NCBI GenBank assembly: GCA_047975195.1
Contig: JBKEDB010000089.1
Coordinates: forward strand, 1 to 7,544
Length of the DNA stretch: 7,544 nucleotides
From: Cumulibacter sp047975195
GTDB lineage: Bacteria > Actinomycetota > Actinomycetes > Mycobacteriales > Antricoccaceae
Direction of reading: 5' to 3'
Below the pieces are notes generated by a model. That model was not told the origin of the DNA and did no database searches. It saw only the letters and a list, made by a program, of their open reading frames with translations. This document shows, piece after piece, positions 1-5,998 of the stretch. The position numbers and the translations under genes were made by a program. The first letter of the stretch is position 1, and each line of letters begins with the position of its first letter.

Positions 1-396
1 TAGTGGTTGGTGATTCTTATTTGCTATCTTAAGATACATATTCATAAATAATCATTTATATGTCTTACCTTCTTTATGGTCTTCTGATAGTTTCTTTACT
101 AATTTGTTTCATAAAGAGAATGGTGGATTTGTTATTACATATTCATAGTCATTGAATTCTATATCTAGGAATGATGCCTTACTCAAATCTGATAATGTTA
201 TTATAGCATTAGGTCATCTCTCTTTTATTGCAATGTAAATCTCACTCTCTTCTGTGTCACAAGGCAGTAGAACTGTCTTATAGTTTAAGTCATCCTTTAT
301 ATCACTAATGAAGTCTAATGAGTGTTCTCTTGTTGTATAGAACTCATCATTCTTTGCTCTCTTAGCAGCATTTAATGTTACTATTTTGTCATTCAT
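1..396 (-). CDS. Adenine-specific DNA methyltransferase, EcoRI-like family (3' part outside window)
   Basis: Probably transfers a methyl group from S-adenosylmethionine to adenine N6 in phage DNA. Only the first 132 codons are inside the window and the frame is open at base 1. Near the N-terminus is a run containing AKRAKNDEFYT (residues 11-21), typical of EcoRI-type adenine methylases. A segment around VLLPCDTEES (42-51) resembles the conserved Pro-Cys-Asp region of that family, and the catalytic NPPF motif is at 90-93. Trp61 and Trp96 are encoded by TGA, so a standard-code annotation would call only a 60-residue fragment. The start ATG overlaps the TAA stop of the upstream gene as TAATG, which suggests translational coupling. 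No restriction endonuclease is visible, so it may be an orphan methylase that protects phage DNA or changes expression. The family is fairly sure; the target sequence is unknown. Confidence 0.8.
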
Positions 397-707
397 TATC
401 TTAACTTAACTCATTTATTATATTCTTCAGTTCACTCTTGAATCATTTCTTGATTCACAACACCAACTGGATAAGTCATATGTTCCAGTGTTATTCTGTA
501 GTCAATATAATCTTCTTCTGAGATTGCAGTATCTCTAACTATTTCAAAAAATTCAAGTGGTTCTAGGTGTCAATAATAAGTTCTATAGTGTAAATTGTAT
601 CTTCTAATTCTTTGTAAAATTTCTATCTCTATATCTTTATCTTTGTTTGCTTTAGTTAAGTCTGCTATTTCTTTAATTAAGTCTTTCTTCTTTTTAATCT
701 TTCACAT
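396..707 (-). CDS. Hypothetical protein, 103 aa, charged and helical
   Basis: I do not recognise this protein. The second codon is TGA (Met-Trp-Lys start), preceded by a good ribosome site AGGAGAAAG, so the start is clear only under table 4. Trp2, Trp46, Trp92 and Trp99 are all TGA. The first 40 residues are rich in Lys, Glu and Ile and look helical. The middle contains an aromatic cluster (RTYYWHLEPLEFF, residues 42-54), followed by an acidic stretch. There is no signal peptide, membrane segment or cysteine motif. It ends in TAA, which shares its last A with the start of the methyltransferase gene (TAATG), so the two are probably translationally coupled. A role linked to the methylase is possible but unproven. 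Confidence 0.75.
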
Positions 708-720
708 TTTTATCTTTCTC

Positions 721-963
721 CTAATTGTAATAAATTGTTTCTTTTTCAATCTCTTCTTGAGATAATGTTCTTCCACTGTTAGAACAAGTGCTATTTATAA
801 TAACTCTTACTTCCATTCCTTTGTTTGTGTATTCTTCTTTTACTTTCATTGCATCTGCTCAGGATGTTTCTCCATATAATGTAGATGCAAATTTATTGTA
901 TCATCTACCATTATCAGAAACTCATACAGTAAGTAAATCTATACATTGGTTAATTGCTTCCAT
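721..963 (-). CDS. Hypothetical protein, 80 aa
   Basis: I do not recognise this small soluble protein. It starts at an ATG preceded by GGAGAATAAG, where the stop of the upstream gene lies inside the spacing to the start. It ends with TAG, 13 bases before the next ATG, and that TAG is part of the next gene's ribosome site (TAGGAG). Trp14, Trp21 and Trp35 are TGA codons. The pattern looks like a compact alpha/beta fold: VWVSDNGRWYNKFAS (13-27), an alanine/lysine-rich helix around 36-49, then a strand MEVRVIINST (50-59). This could be a small adaptor or inhibitor of a host function, as is common in early phage operons, but nothing in the sequence names its partner. Confidence 0.75.
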
Positions 964-964
964 C

Positions 965-1249
965 TTATTCTCCTTTTTCTCCTTGTATTGTTAACAAATC
1001 TTCTAGTAATTCTTTAAATTTCCTTTCAGCATAATTACAGTTGTCATAAAATTGTCTGTACTCTTTAAGTTGTATTATAATAGCATCCATTGTCATTTCA
1101 TCATCTTCATCTTTATCTTCTTCATTACCATCTCATTCTTCATCTATAAAATCATCTCAACATAAGTCTTGAAATTTACCTTTATAAGATTCCTTGAATT
1201 TTTTCATTTGATTGATATAATATTCAACTTTATTTATTGCTTTCTTCAT
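965..1249 (-). CDS. Hypothetical acidic protein, 94 aa
   Basis: I do not recognise it. The N-terminal 30 residues are basic and helical (MKKAINKVEYYINQMKKFKE). They are followed by a very acidic linker at about 32-52, where Asp and Glu dominate, and then by a second helix of mixed charge to the end. Trp31 and Trp39 are encoded by TGA. The start has a strong GGAGAAGATA ribosome site and lies inside the end of the upstream gene, with a 20-base overlap. The stop is TAA, one base before the next ATG. The acidic central part could mimic DNA or bind a basic partner, but that is only inference from composition. Confidence 0.75.
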
Positions 1250-1634
1250 TATCTTCTCCTTTAGGGAAATAGTTAGGTTCTATTGTCTTTAATCCCCTTT
1301 TAACTACCTTAAGTTTCTTTAAGATACTCATTGCTCTTTTCTCTTCTGACTTAATATAGTTGTTGATTTCAATTTTGTCAGTACTAATTTTAATACCAGT
1401 TCTGTTCTTTGAGATTGGTACTCCATTCTCTTGTATTCATTGTAAATCTTTTTGTATTTCTTTGAAATATTTTAATCTTAATGTTTCTATGCTAGGTGTG
1501 TCAACTATGTTTCAATTGTATACATCTACTAGTTCATCAACAATATAGTTATAAATATAGTCTCAACTATTAAATCTGTCTTTGTTATTTATTAAAAATT
1601 CTTTAAATACTTTTTCTACTGTTATTCCATTCAT
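1230..1634 (-). CDS. Hypothetical protein, 134 aa
   Basis: I do not recognise this protein. It starts at an ATG one base after the stop of the upstream gene (TAAAATG), with GAAGG as ribosome site inside the upstream coding region. It reads through three TGA codons as Trp24, Trp41 and Trp66. The N-terminal part (residues 1-40) is helical and rich in Phe, Tyr and Val. The middle contains LRLKYFKEIQKDLQWIQENG (52-71), which looks like an amphipathic helix. The C-terminal third is basic (KKLKVVKRGLK, 106-116) and could bind nucleic acid. It ends in TAA and overlaps the next gene by 20 bases. No catalytic motif is seen. Confidence 0.75.
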
Positions 1635-1635
1635 T

Positions 1636-2169
1636 TTAATACCTTCTATTTCTTCTCTCTTCATCATAAATTCCTATTTGTACAATTTTTGCTAATCTTT
1701 CTAAATCAATTAATTCTCCCCTTGTACCTTTCAAATGTTCTGCTGACATATCACCTAGAGAGAATGAGTTTGTGTTTGAAATCTTTGATAGGTAATTTTT
1801 TAGAAAGTCTCCTAAAAATTCATCCATTTTAGCAAACTTATAAATGTTTGATGTTCTATTTCCTTTTTTAATTTCTTTATTGTATTTTACTAACTCTGGT
1901 ATATATCCACCAAATGCACCTGTTTCAAACTCTACATCAAATAAATAAGTGTCTTTATATTTGTTAATTGTTTCTTCAGGCAATTCACAATCTTCTTTGA
2001 ATTGTGTTTCTTTTATTCAGAAATATGATAGAAAGTAAATTGTTTTGTGTAATTTAATTTCACTTATTTCTGTTTTATAGTTCTTTAAAAAATTGTTTGA
2101 GATTGCATAAGCAATATCTTTTATATCAATGTCTTTAAAGATTATTTTTAATACTTTTTCATTTTCCAT
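1636..2169 (-). CDS. Possible Panacea (DUF4065/SocA)-like protein, 177 aa
   Basis: Panacea domains occur in antitoxins and in phage proteins and act through protein-protein contacts. Two segments fit that family: a helix with KLHKTIYFLSYF (residues 39-50), like the family's Leu-Lys-Leu-Tyr-aromatic helix, and a segment FETGAFGGYIPELVKY (81-96) that resembles the family's 'yGPv.pel' region. The usual Pro after Gly is replaced by Gly-Tyr here, which weakens the match. Trp51 is a TGA codon. The ATG lies inside the upstream gene's TAA stop (TAATG) and has GGAGAAGA as ribosome site, so coupling is likely. It ends in TAA followed by A and the next ATG. No obvious toxin is beside it, so an anti-defence or host-adaptor role is as likely as an antitoxin role. 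The assignment rests on two motifs only. Confidence 0.5.
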
Positions 2170-2405
2170 TATTCTTCTCCAATTAATTGTTTGTATTTTT
2201 TTACAAAATGCCTAAGTGCTGTCACATAACCATCATCCATTTCATTTAATTCTTTTAATTCTTTTTCAGCACTTTCTCTCTCTTCTTCTGTCTCTACATT
2301 GTATATTATTTGAAGCACCTTAGAACCAGCAGTTCTACAAGTTTCTATCTCTTCTTTTAAAGATTCAATTACTATTTCTAATATTTCTTTATTCATAAAT
2401 TTCAA
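2169..2405 (-). CDS. Small helical acidic protein, 78 aa
   Basis: Unknown function. The protein is almost entirely helical, with an acidic EEERESAEKELKELNEMDD stretch (about 38-56) and a basic C-terminal helix (LRHFVKKYKQL, 64-74). I chose the TTG at 2405 because AAAGGA lies 7 bases upstream of it. The in-frame ATG at 2396 would give 75 residues, but its nearest Shine-Dalgarno match is about 16 bases away. Both starts lie inside the end of the upstream gene. The stop is TAA and overlaps the ATG of the next gene (TAATG). It uses no tryptophan codon, so it is the same under the standard code or table 4. Confidence 0.75.
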   Translation of the reverse strand: MKFMNKEILEIVIESLKEEIETCRTAGSKVLQIIYNVETEEERESAEKELKELNEMDDGYVTALRHFVKKYKQLIGEE

Positions 2406-2862
2406 TATCCAATCCTTTTGCCAATCATCTTCACATTTCTATATCTTTCTTTTTGTTATTGATATTAAATTCTGTGTTTTTTATTCAATTAAAATCTTCT
2501 GGAGTACCTTTATTTTCTTTAATAAAACTTTCTAACTGTTCTTCTCAATATCTTATATCTCCTTCAACTAAGTGAAAATTATGGAGAATTCAAACTTTTG
2601 TTTCTTTTTTTGTTTTTCTTTCAAGTGAGTTAGGGTCTTTAATTTCATCTATCAACTCTTCAATAGTATTATTGATATTGTTTGTTTGTTCTTTTTGTCA
2701 TTTTAGTTGATGCAACTCTGAATCTATTGTTTCTTCCAGTTTTTCATTCTCTGCTACACAAGCATTAATTTTTTCAATTCCTAATTTTAATATTTCTTTA
2801 TCTAGAGCAAGTTCCATTCTATTTAGATATTCTAATTGCTCTTTTAACTTTTTCTCTTCCAT
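2389..2862 (-). CDS. Coiled-coil protein, 157 aa
   Basis: Roughly residues 1-90 form a long amphipathic helix with Leu/Ile/Val at heptad-like spacing, then a break at DPNS (about 93-96), then a tryptophan-rich C-terminal region. All six tryptophans are TGA codons, including a Trp-Arg-Trp near residue 143. The gene starts at an ATG after TAA-A with GGAG as ribosome site, and it ends in TAA, overlapping the next gene by 17 bases. No enzymatic motif is seen. A length near 157 and a position just after recT and a DNA-binding protein are compatible with a role in phage DNA recombination or host control, but no family is recognised. Confidence 0.75.
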
Positions 2863-2863
2863 T

Positions 2864-3229
2864 TTATTCTCCTTTATTCATATCTTGGCATATTACTTGA
2901 ATTAAGAATTGTGTTCTTGACATCCTTAATTCTGCTGCTTTGTCAACAACAAATTGGTGTTGTTCTTCATTAACATTAAATGATAACTTTACTGAGTTTT
3001 CTGTAAATCTGTAAAATCTTGCAAATTTGTTTTCATCAAATTTTCTATTTCCACTCATTAATTTTCATATTAATTCTCTCATATAGGCAGATTTAAATCC
3101 TTTGCCTTGTTCTTTTGTTTGTTTTCTTACATACTCACTTATTTCTGCTGGGACATAAACAGAGAACTGTTGCATCTTATCTTCTCCCCTATAGTAGTAT
3201 GAACCTGTAAATCTTTCTTTCTTTGTCAT
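2864..3229 (-). CDS. Tandem ribbon-helix-helix DNA-binding protein, 121 aa
   Basis: Probable transcription regulator or DNA-structuring protein. Two segments each look like a ribbon-helix-helix unit. The first is about residues 20-57, with strand QQFSVYVP and a helix ending MRELIWKLM. The second is about residues 79-116, with strand VKLSFNVN followed by two helices containing LRMSRTQFLIQVI. Trp55 (TGA) joins the two halves, so a standard-code annotation would see only a 64-residue second half. One chain with two units recalls F-plasmid TraY, where two units form a pseudo-dimer. The start is preceded by AAAGGAAG and lies 11 bases after the recT stop. It ends in TAA, one base before the next ATG. 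It might act on the inverted repeat upstream of this operon, which is inference only. Confidence 0.65.
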
Positions 3230-3240
3230 ATACTTCCTTT

Positions 3241-4095
3241 CTATTCCACTATGTGGATTACACTTTCTTCATTATCTAAATCTTCACATAATTCTTGTGG
3301 AGTGTGTTCTTTCTCTAGTGTCTCCCCAAATCTGTTAAATGTGCTATTGGGATTATCAACATAGATTGGTTTCCCAGATCTTCCTATTGCTGATGAATCA
3401 AATTTTAGTGATGTTCTAATGTTTTGTGATTCTTATGAATACTTCATTGATTTTGTTAAGTATCTATTGATGAATAGTTTTAGCACTGTCTTTCTTCTCA
3501 TCATCACTGCACTCAATCCATTATGGACATTACCTTTTTTATCTTTGTTCTTATAAGCAAATGAATACTCTTCTAGATGCTGTGTAATTTCTTCTTCTGA
3601 CATAAAGAATTCCAATAGATTACCTTTGTTATCTAAAGAGAATGCTCTTCATCCTATTGTAGGTAAGTCCTTTCTTTTTAAGAATTCTTCTGGTGTGATT
3701 TCTTTCTTTCATTGAATTGTATTTGTTGCTAAATCAACTCCAATGATATCTCCTTCTTTTACTTCAACACAGTCTATCTTTTTGTATAGTCCTGTATTCA
3801 TTGCTAATTGGATATAACCTTTATATCCTATCTGGAATTGTGCCTTGTTTCCATAGTGAACAACATATGCTGTTTCCATCTCTGGATTCAGTCCTAATGT
3901 TTCCATTTTTATGATTACATTAAGAATTGATAGGGGGTCTAAATTCTGCAACATTGGATTGTTGTTTACCAATGAGATAAGTCTCTTAGTGATTACTTCT
4001 CTTGCTTCCCCATCATTGTATCCACTATTTATTAATAAGTTTCTTATACTTCCATTTTTAACTGTTTCTATCAGTTGTGTTCCTTTTATTTCCAT
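3241..4095 (-). CDS. recT: RecT-family single-strand annealing protein with one in-frame TAA
   Basis: Anneals complementary single strands in phage recombination and replication. The RecT signature is clear: NPMLQNLDPLSILNVIIKM (residues 46-64), GLNPEM (68-73), then the core QFQIGYKGYIQLAMNTGLY (86-104), a basic region and KTVLKLFINRY near 204-214. Residues 129 and 149 are TGA-coded Trp. I chose the ATG at 4095 because AGGAGAAGA sits just before it; an ATG ten codons upstream lacks such a site. Codon 221 is TAA (3433-3435). The frame then stays open for 63 more codons to TAG at 3241-3243, just before the next gene's ribosome site. Stopping at 221 would leave about 190 untranslated bases in an operon whose other gaps are at most about 35 bases. 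No exonuclease partner is seen. The family is sure; the full length depends on how TAA is read. Confidence 0.85.
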
Positions 4096-4129
4096 TTTTA
4101 TTCTTCTCCTGTCTGTCTTCTCCACATAA

Positions 4130-4297
4130 TTATAATTTATCTAGGAATCATTCTTTTTTACAAGTTTGACATTTAACTTTATATTTCTTTTTATATTCTG
4201 GTTTGTACTCTATTCATTGTCTTGTTAGTACACTGCCACCACATTCACATTTAGTAAATTCATTTGTGAATCAAGTTTTTAGTTTGTAATCTTTCAT
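4130..4297 (-). CDS. Zinc-ribbon protein, 55 aa
   Basis: A short protein with two cysteine pairs, Cys17-x-Cys19 and Cys43-x2-Cys46, separated by 23 residues that include a basic strand-like segment. This is a zinc-ribbon-like arrangement, so it may bind DNA, RNA or a protein partner. Trp9, Trp28 and Trp50 are TGA codons. The start has AAAGGA five bases upstream and overlaps the end of the upstream gene. It ends in TAA 34 bases before recT, the largest gap between genes of this operon. Reading through this TAA would run deep into recT in another frame, so the stop here is believable. Confidence 0.75.
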
Positions 4298-4539
4298 ACA
4301 TATCCTTTGTATGTAATTCTTCTTTGCACTGTTTCATATGTCTTTCCATTCTTATGTTTGTATTTTTTTATGTACTCATATTTTTTTAAGTGCTGTCTAA
4401 AGTTATATTGTTCTTTTGATTTTGCTAATTCAGGGTATTGTTTGATTAAGTGTTCCATTGATTTGAATGTCTTATCTTCTTTCAATACTTCATTCCCCAT
4501 AACATCAACTGTTCTTTTGTATCTAGTGATTTTTGCCAT
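4279..4539 (-). CDS. Hypothetical basic protein, 86 aa
   Basis: Unknown. It is very rich in lysine and tyrosine, with a helical middle (MEHLIKQYPELAKSKEQYNF) and a C-terminal run EYIKKYKHKNGKTYETVQRR that looks like strand-turn-strand. The charge suggests nucleic-acid binding. Trp82 is TGA, followed by four residues and a TAA stop, so table 4 extends it from 81 to 86 residues. The start is preceded by AAGGAGAGCAA and lies inside the last codons of the upstream gene. It also overlaps the zinc-ribbon gene by 19 bases. Confidence 0.75.
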
Positions 4540-4723
4540 TTGCTCTCCTTGTTAAATACTTCAAGTTCTTCTTTTCTTTTTTTAGTTCTTTTTTAAACTT
4601 TTTAATTCTTCAATCATTTTTAGGCATTCCATTTTCTAAATGGAATTCAATTTCTTCTTCCATCAACATCACTTTCCTTTGTTGATATTCTAATGATTTT
4701 TTTAAGTGTTCTTTATTGTCCAT
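4523..4723 (-). CDS. Small charged coiled-coil protein, 66 aa
   Basis: Unknown function. It is a single long charged helix with Glu-rich first half and Lys-rich second half (KKFKKELKKEKKNLK, about 41-55). Trp38 is a TGA codon. The start ATG lies 5 bases after the stop of the RuvC-like gene, with only a weak ribosome site, so it may depend on coupling to the upstream gene. It ends in TAG inside the next gene, overlapping it by 17 bases. Confidence 0.65.
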
Positions 4724-4728
4724 ATAAT

Positions 4729-5418
4729 TTAATCTTCATATCTCCCAATAACTCATTTAGTAATATGGTTCCTACTTCAATCTGCAAGACATATAGCATC
4801 TGCTTCATTGTCATCTTTAATCTCTTTACCTATAATCTCTGTTGCCATTGCTATTGAAGTTTTCTTTCTATCAATCTTTCTAGTTCCATTCTTTCCTTCA
4901 ATATATTTAATATGTTCTGGATATTTCTCTATTGCTCATTTAAATCATTTGTTAGGTTCTACTTCAAATGTAGTGTGCATAGTTAAGTTTACTACTCCAT
5001 ACAATTGGAATTGTTTCTTAAGTGCATTAACATTTATCTTTCCAAAAGGTACTGCTGGTGCTTCAATAACTGCTGTTCCCCTGTATGCACTACCAATTGT
5101 ATAATACATATATGCTGATACAAAATTTCTTAATTTTTCCAGTTGTCCTTTTAGGTCTCTTTCATACCTAACTTTTTTTGTTTTTCACTTGCAATACATT
5201 TCTTTATCTTCATTGTATTCTCAGTTAGTTGCTTCTTCTTTGTCTAATGGCAATTTTTTTCTACATTGTGAAGATAAATAATCTTCATCTTCTCATTTGT
5301 ATTTTAAGTTTAAACTACCACTATTTGTAATTTCTTTTGTTTTTGTATTCAGTTCTGCTCAACCAAAATGTGTTGCTAAGTCAAGAATTAATACTTTATC
5401 TCTTCTATCTTTTATCAT
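4729..5418 (-). CDS. RuvC-like Holliday junction resolvase, 229 aa
   Basis: A probable endonuclease of the RuvC / RNase H-like group, cleaving branched DNA before packaging or during recombination. The N-terminal strand VLILDLATHFGWA (residues 9-21) gives Asp13. A second strand AVIEAPAVPFG (116-126) gives Glu119. The C-terminal helix KDDNEADAICLADW (201-214) gives the acidic group Asp202/Asp203/Asp207. This is the expected order and spacing of the catalytic acids. Eight tryptophans (20, 42, 66, 78, 158, 161, 214, 222) are all TGA. Residues 40-95 form an insert of charged helix with Cys52 and Cys76, which lengthens it relative to bacterial RuvC (about 170 residues). The ATG has GAAGG upstream and overlaps the preceding gene by 14 bases. 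It ends in TAA; reading on would use a TGG codon, otherwise unseen here, so TAA is probably a true stop. Confidence 0.8.
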
Positions 5419-5608
5419 TTATTACCTTCTTAATTTCTTTCACTTCATCATCTGTGAAGTGGTCTTCTAATATGTAGCACTCTTCAAGGGCAGGTGCTTC
5501 TCCACAATTGTTACATTTGAAATCCATATAGTCTTGGTATGTTTCATAGATTTCACTCTCATCATACTCTTCATAGATTTCTTCTAATATCTTATCTAGA
5601 TGTTCCAT
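5405..5608 (-). CDS. Acidic small protein with cysteine motif, 67 aa; first gene of early operon
   Basis: The first gene after the promoter and hairpin leader. The N-terminal 28 residues are strongly acidic and rich in tyrosine. Then come Cys32-x2-Cys35, Cys44 and His50, which could hold a zinc ion, and a charged C-terminal helix. It has no tryptophan. The start has AAAGGAAG about seven bases upstream. It ends in TAG and overlaps the RuvC-like gene by 14 bases. Acidic proteins made first by phages often act on host machinery, but the sequence does not show which target. Confidence 0.75.
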   Translation of the reverse strand: MEHLDKILEEIYEEYDESEIYETYQDYMDFKCNNCGEAPALEECYILEDHFTDDEVKEIKKVINDKR

Positions 5609-5637
5609 TTTTATACTTCCTTTGTTTTATAGTGTTA

Positions 5638-5729
5638 TCTCACTTTAAACACATACCAAGAGAAATCAACAAGGAAAGTCTGACAACTTATAATAAAAAA
5701 ATAGTTCTTGATATGTGTTTAAAATGAGA
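5638..5729 (-). promoter_or_regulatory. Long inverted repeat: 24-bp leader hairpin in early operon 5' UTR
   Basis: Arms 5638-5661 and 5706-5729 are complementary over 24 bases with a 44-base loop. The two deviations (at 5643/5724 and 5656/5711) are C-A mismatches in plus-strand RNA but G-U pairs in minus-strand RNA. The stem is therefore unbroken only in the transcript of the early operon. The hairpin begins within about ten bases of the predicted transcription start and ends about 30 bases before the first start codon. It could protect the 5' end, control translation, or be a DNA operator. There is no U-run after it, so it is not a normal terminator. Confidence 0.7.
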
Positions 5730-5742
5730 GAGCAACCATCTC

Positions 5743-5770
5743 ATTACAATCTGGCACTAAGGAATACCAA
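5743..5770 (-). promoter_or_regulatory. Probable promoter of the early operon
   Basis: On the minus strand a -35 box TTGGTA (5765-5770) and a -10 box TGTAAT (5743-5748) are separated by 16 bases. The predicted start near 5736 lies directly before the long hairpin. The -10 box matches the consensus at five of six bases and the -35 box at four. In AT-rich DNA such matches can arise by chance; the location between terminator and first gene supports it. Confidence 0.45.
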
Positions 5771-5850
5771 ATTGATTTTTTGTTTTTGATTCAATAATGT
5801 GTTTATTTGTTGCTCAATATAAATATACCACAAAAGTTTCTTTATTTACC

Positions 5851-5878
5851 TTTTTTTTATTTTTTTTTTATTTTTTTT
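5851..5878 (-). promoter_or_regulatory. Phased A-tract (A8-T-A10-T-A8 on minus strand)
   Basis: Three long A-runs broken by single T bases, with a spacing near one DNA turn, lie about 80 bases upstream of the predicted -35 box. Such tracts bend DNA and can bind the RNA polymerase alpha subunit or a nucleoid protein. The distance is larger than for a classic UP element, so it may belong to an undetected second promoter or to an origin-like region. The rest of 5771-5850 is plain AT-rich DNA in which I see no gene. Confidence 0.4.
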
Positions 5879-5900
5879 GATTTTTGTAATAATTAGGTAT

Positions 5901-5926
5901 AAAAAACACATCCCATAAGAGATGTG
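5901..5926 (-). terminator. Rho-independent terminator after the capsid gene
   Basis: Minus-strand RNA forms a 7-bp stem (CACATCU with GGAUGUG, one G-U pair) with a six-base loop CUUAUG, followed immediately by six U residues. It lies about 70 bases after the capsid stop and ends the late transcript before the early promoter. Confidence 0.85.
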
Positions 5927-5949
5927 CCATAGTTTAAAAAATATTAATT

Positions 5950-5977
5950 GATCCTAAGGTGTCGCTTCCTTTGAATC
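5950..5977 (-). promoter_or_regulatory. Second hairpin between capsid stop and terminator
   Basis: Minus-strand RNA pairs GAUUC with GGAUC and AAGG with CCUU around one A-A mismatch, with the loop AAGCGACA. It is one of the few GC-containing spots in this gap. A run of six U follows about eight bases later, so it may be an auxiliary terminator or a 3' processing or stability element. Confidence 0.4.
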
Positions 5978-5998
5978 TAATATATTATATCATAACTA

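Noticed and set aside
788..994. Plus-strand open frame of 68 codons with hydrophobic content
   Set aside because: It lies antisense to two well-supported minus-strand genes with good ribosome sites. The hydrophobicity comes from reading Lys/Glu-rich codons backwards.
1360..1548. Plus-strand open frame of 62 codons
   Set aside because: Antisense to the 134-residue gene, with no ribosome site and no family likeness.
3911..4129. Plus-strand open frame resembling a membrane protein
   Set aside because: Fully antisense to recT, which has clear family motifs.
4307..4555. Plus-strand open frame rich in Tyr, Phe and Cys
   Set aside because: Antisense to the 86-residue gene; composition is a mirror effect.
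4808..5104. Plus-strand hydrophobic open frame of 98 codons
   Set aside because: Antisense to the RuvC-like gene, whose catalytic residues are visible.
5688..5694. TATAAT-like box on the plus strand inside the hairpin loop
   Set aside because: No matching -35 box at a suitable distance and no plus-strand gene downstream.
5539..5727. Plus-strand open frame running into the inverted repeat
   Set aside because: Antisense to the first early gene and its leader; no ribosome site.
5638..5729. tRNA gene, possibly the missing TAA suppressor
   Set aside because: The length of about 92 bases is suggestive, but the arms pair over 24 bases without D, anticodon or T arms, and no T-loop consensus is present.
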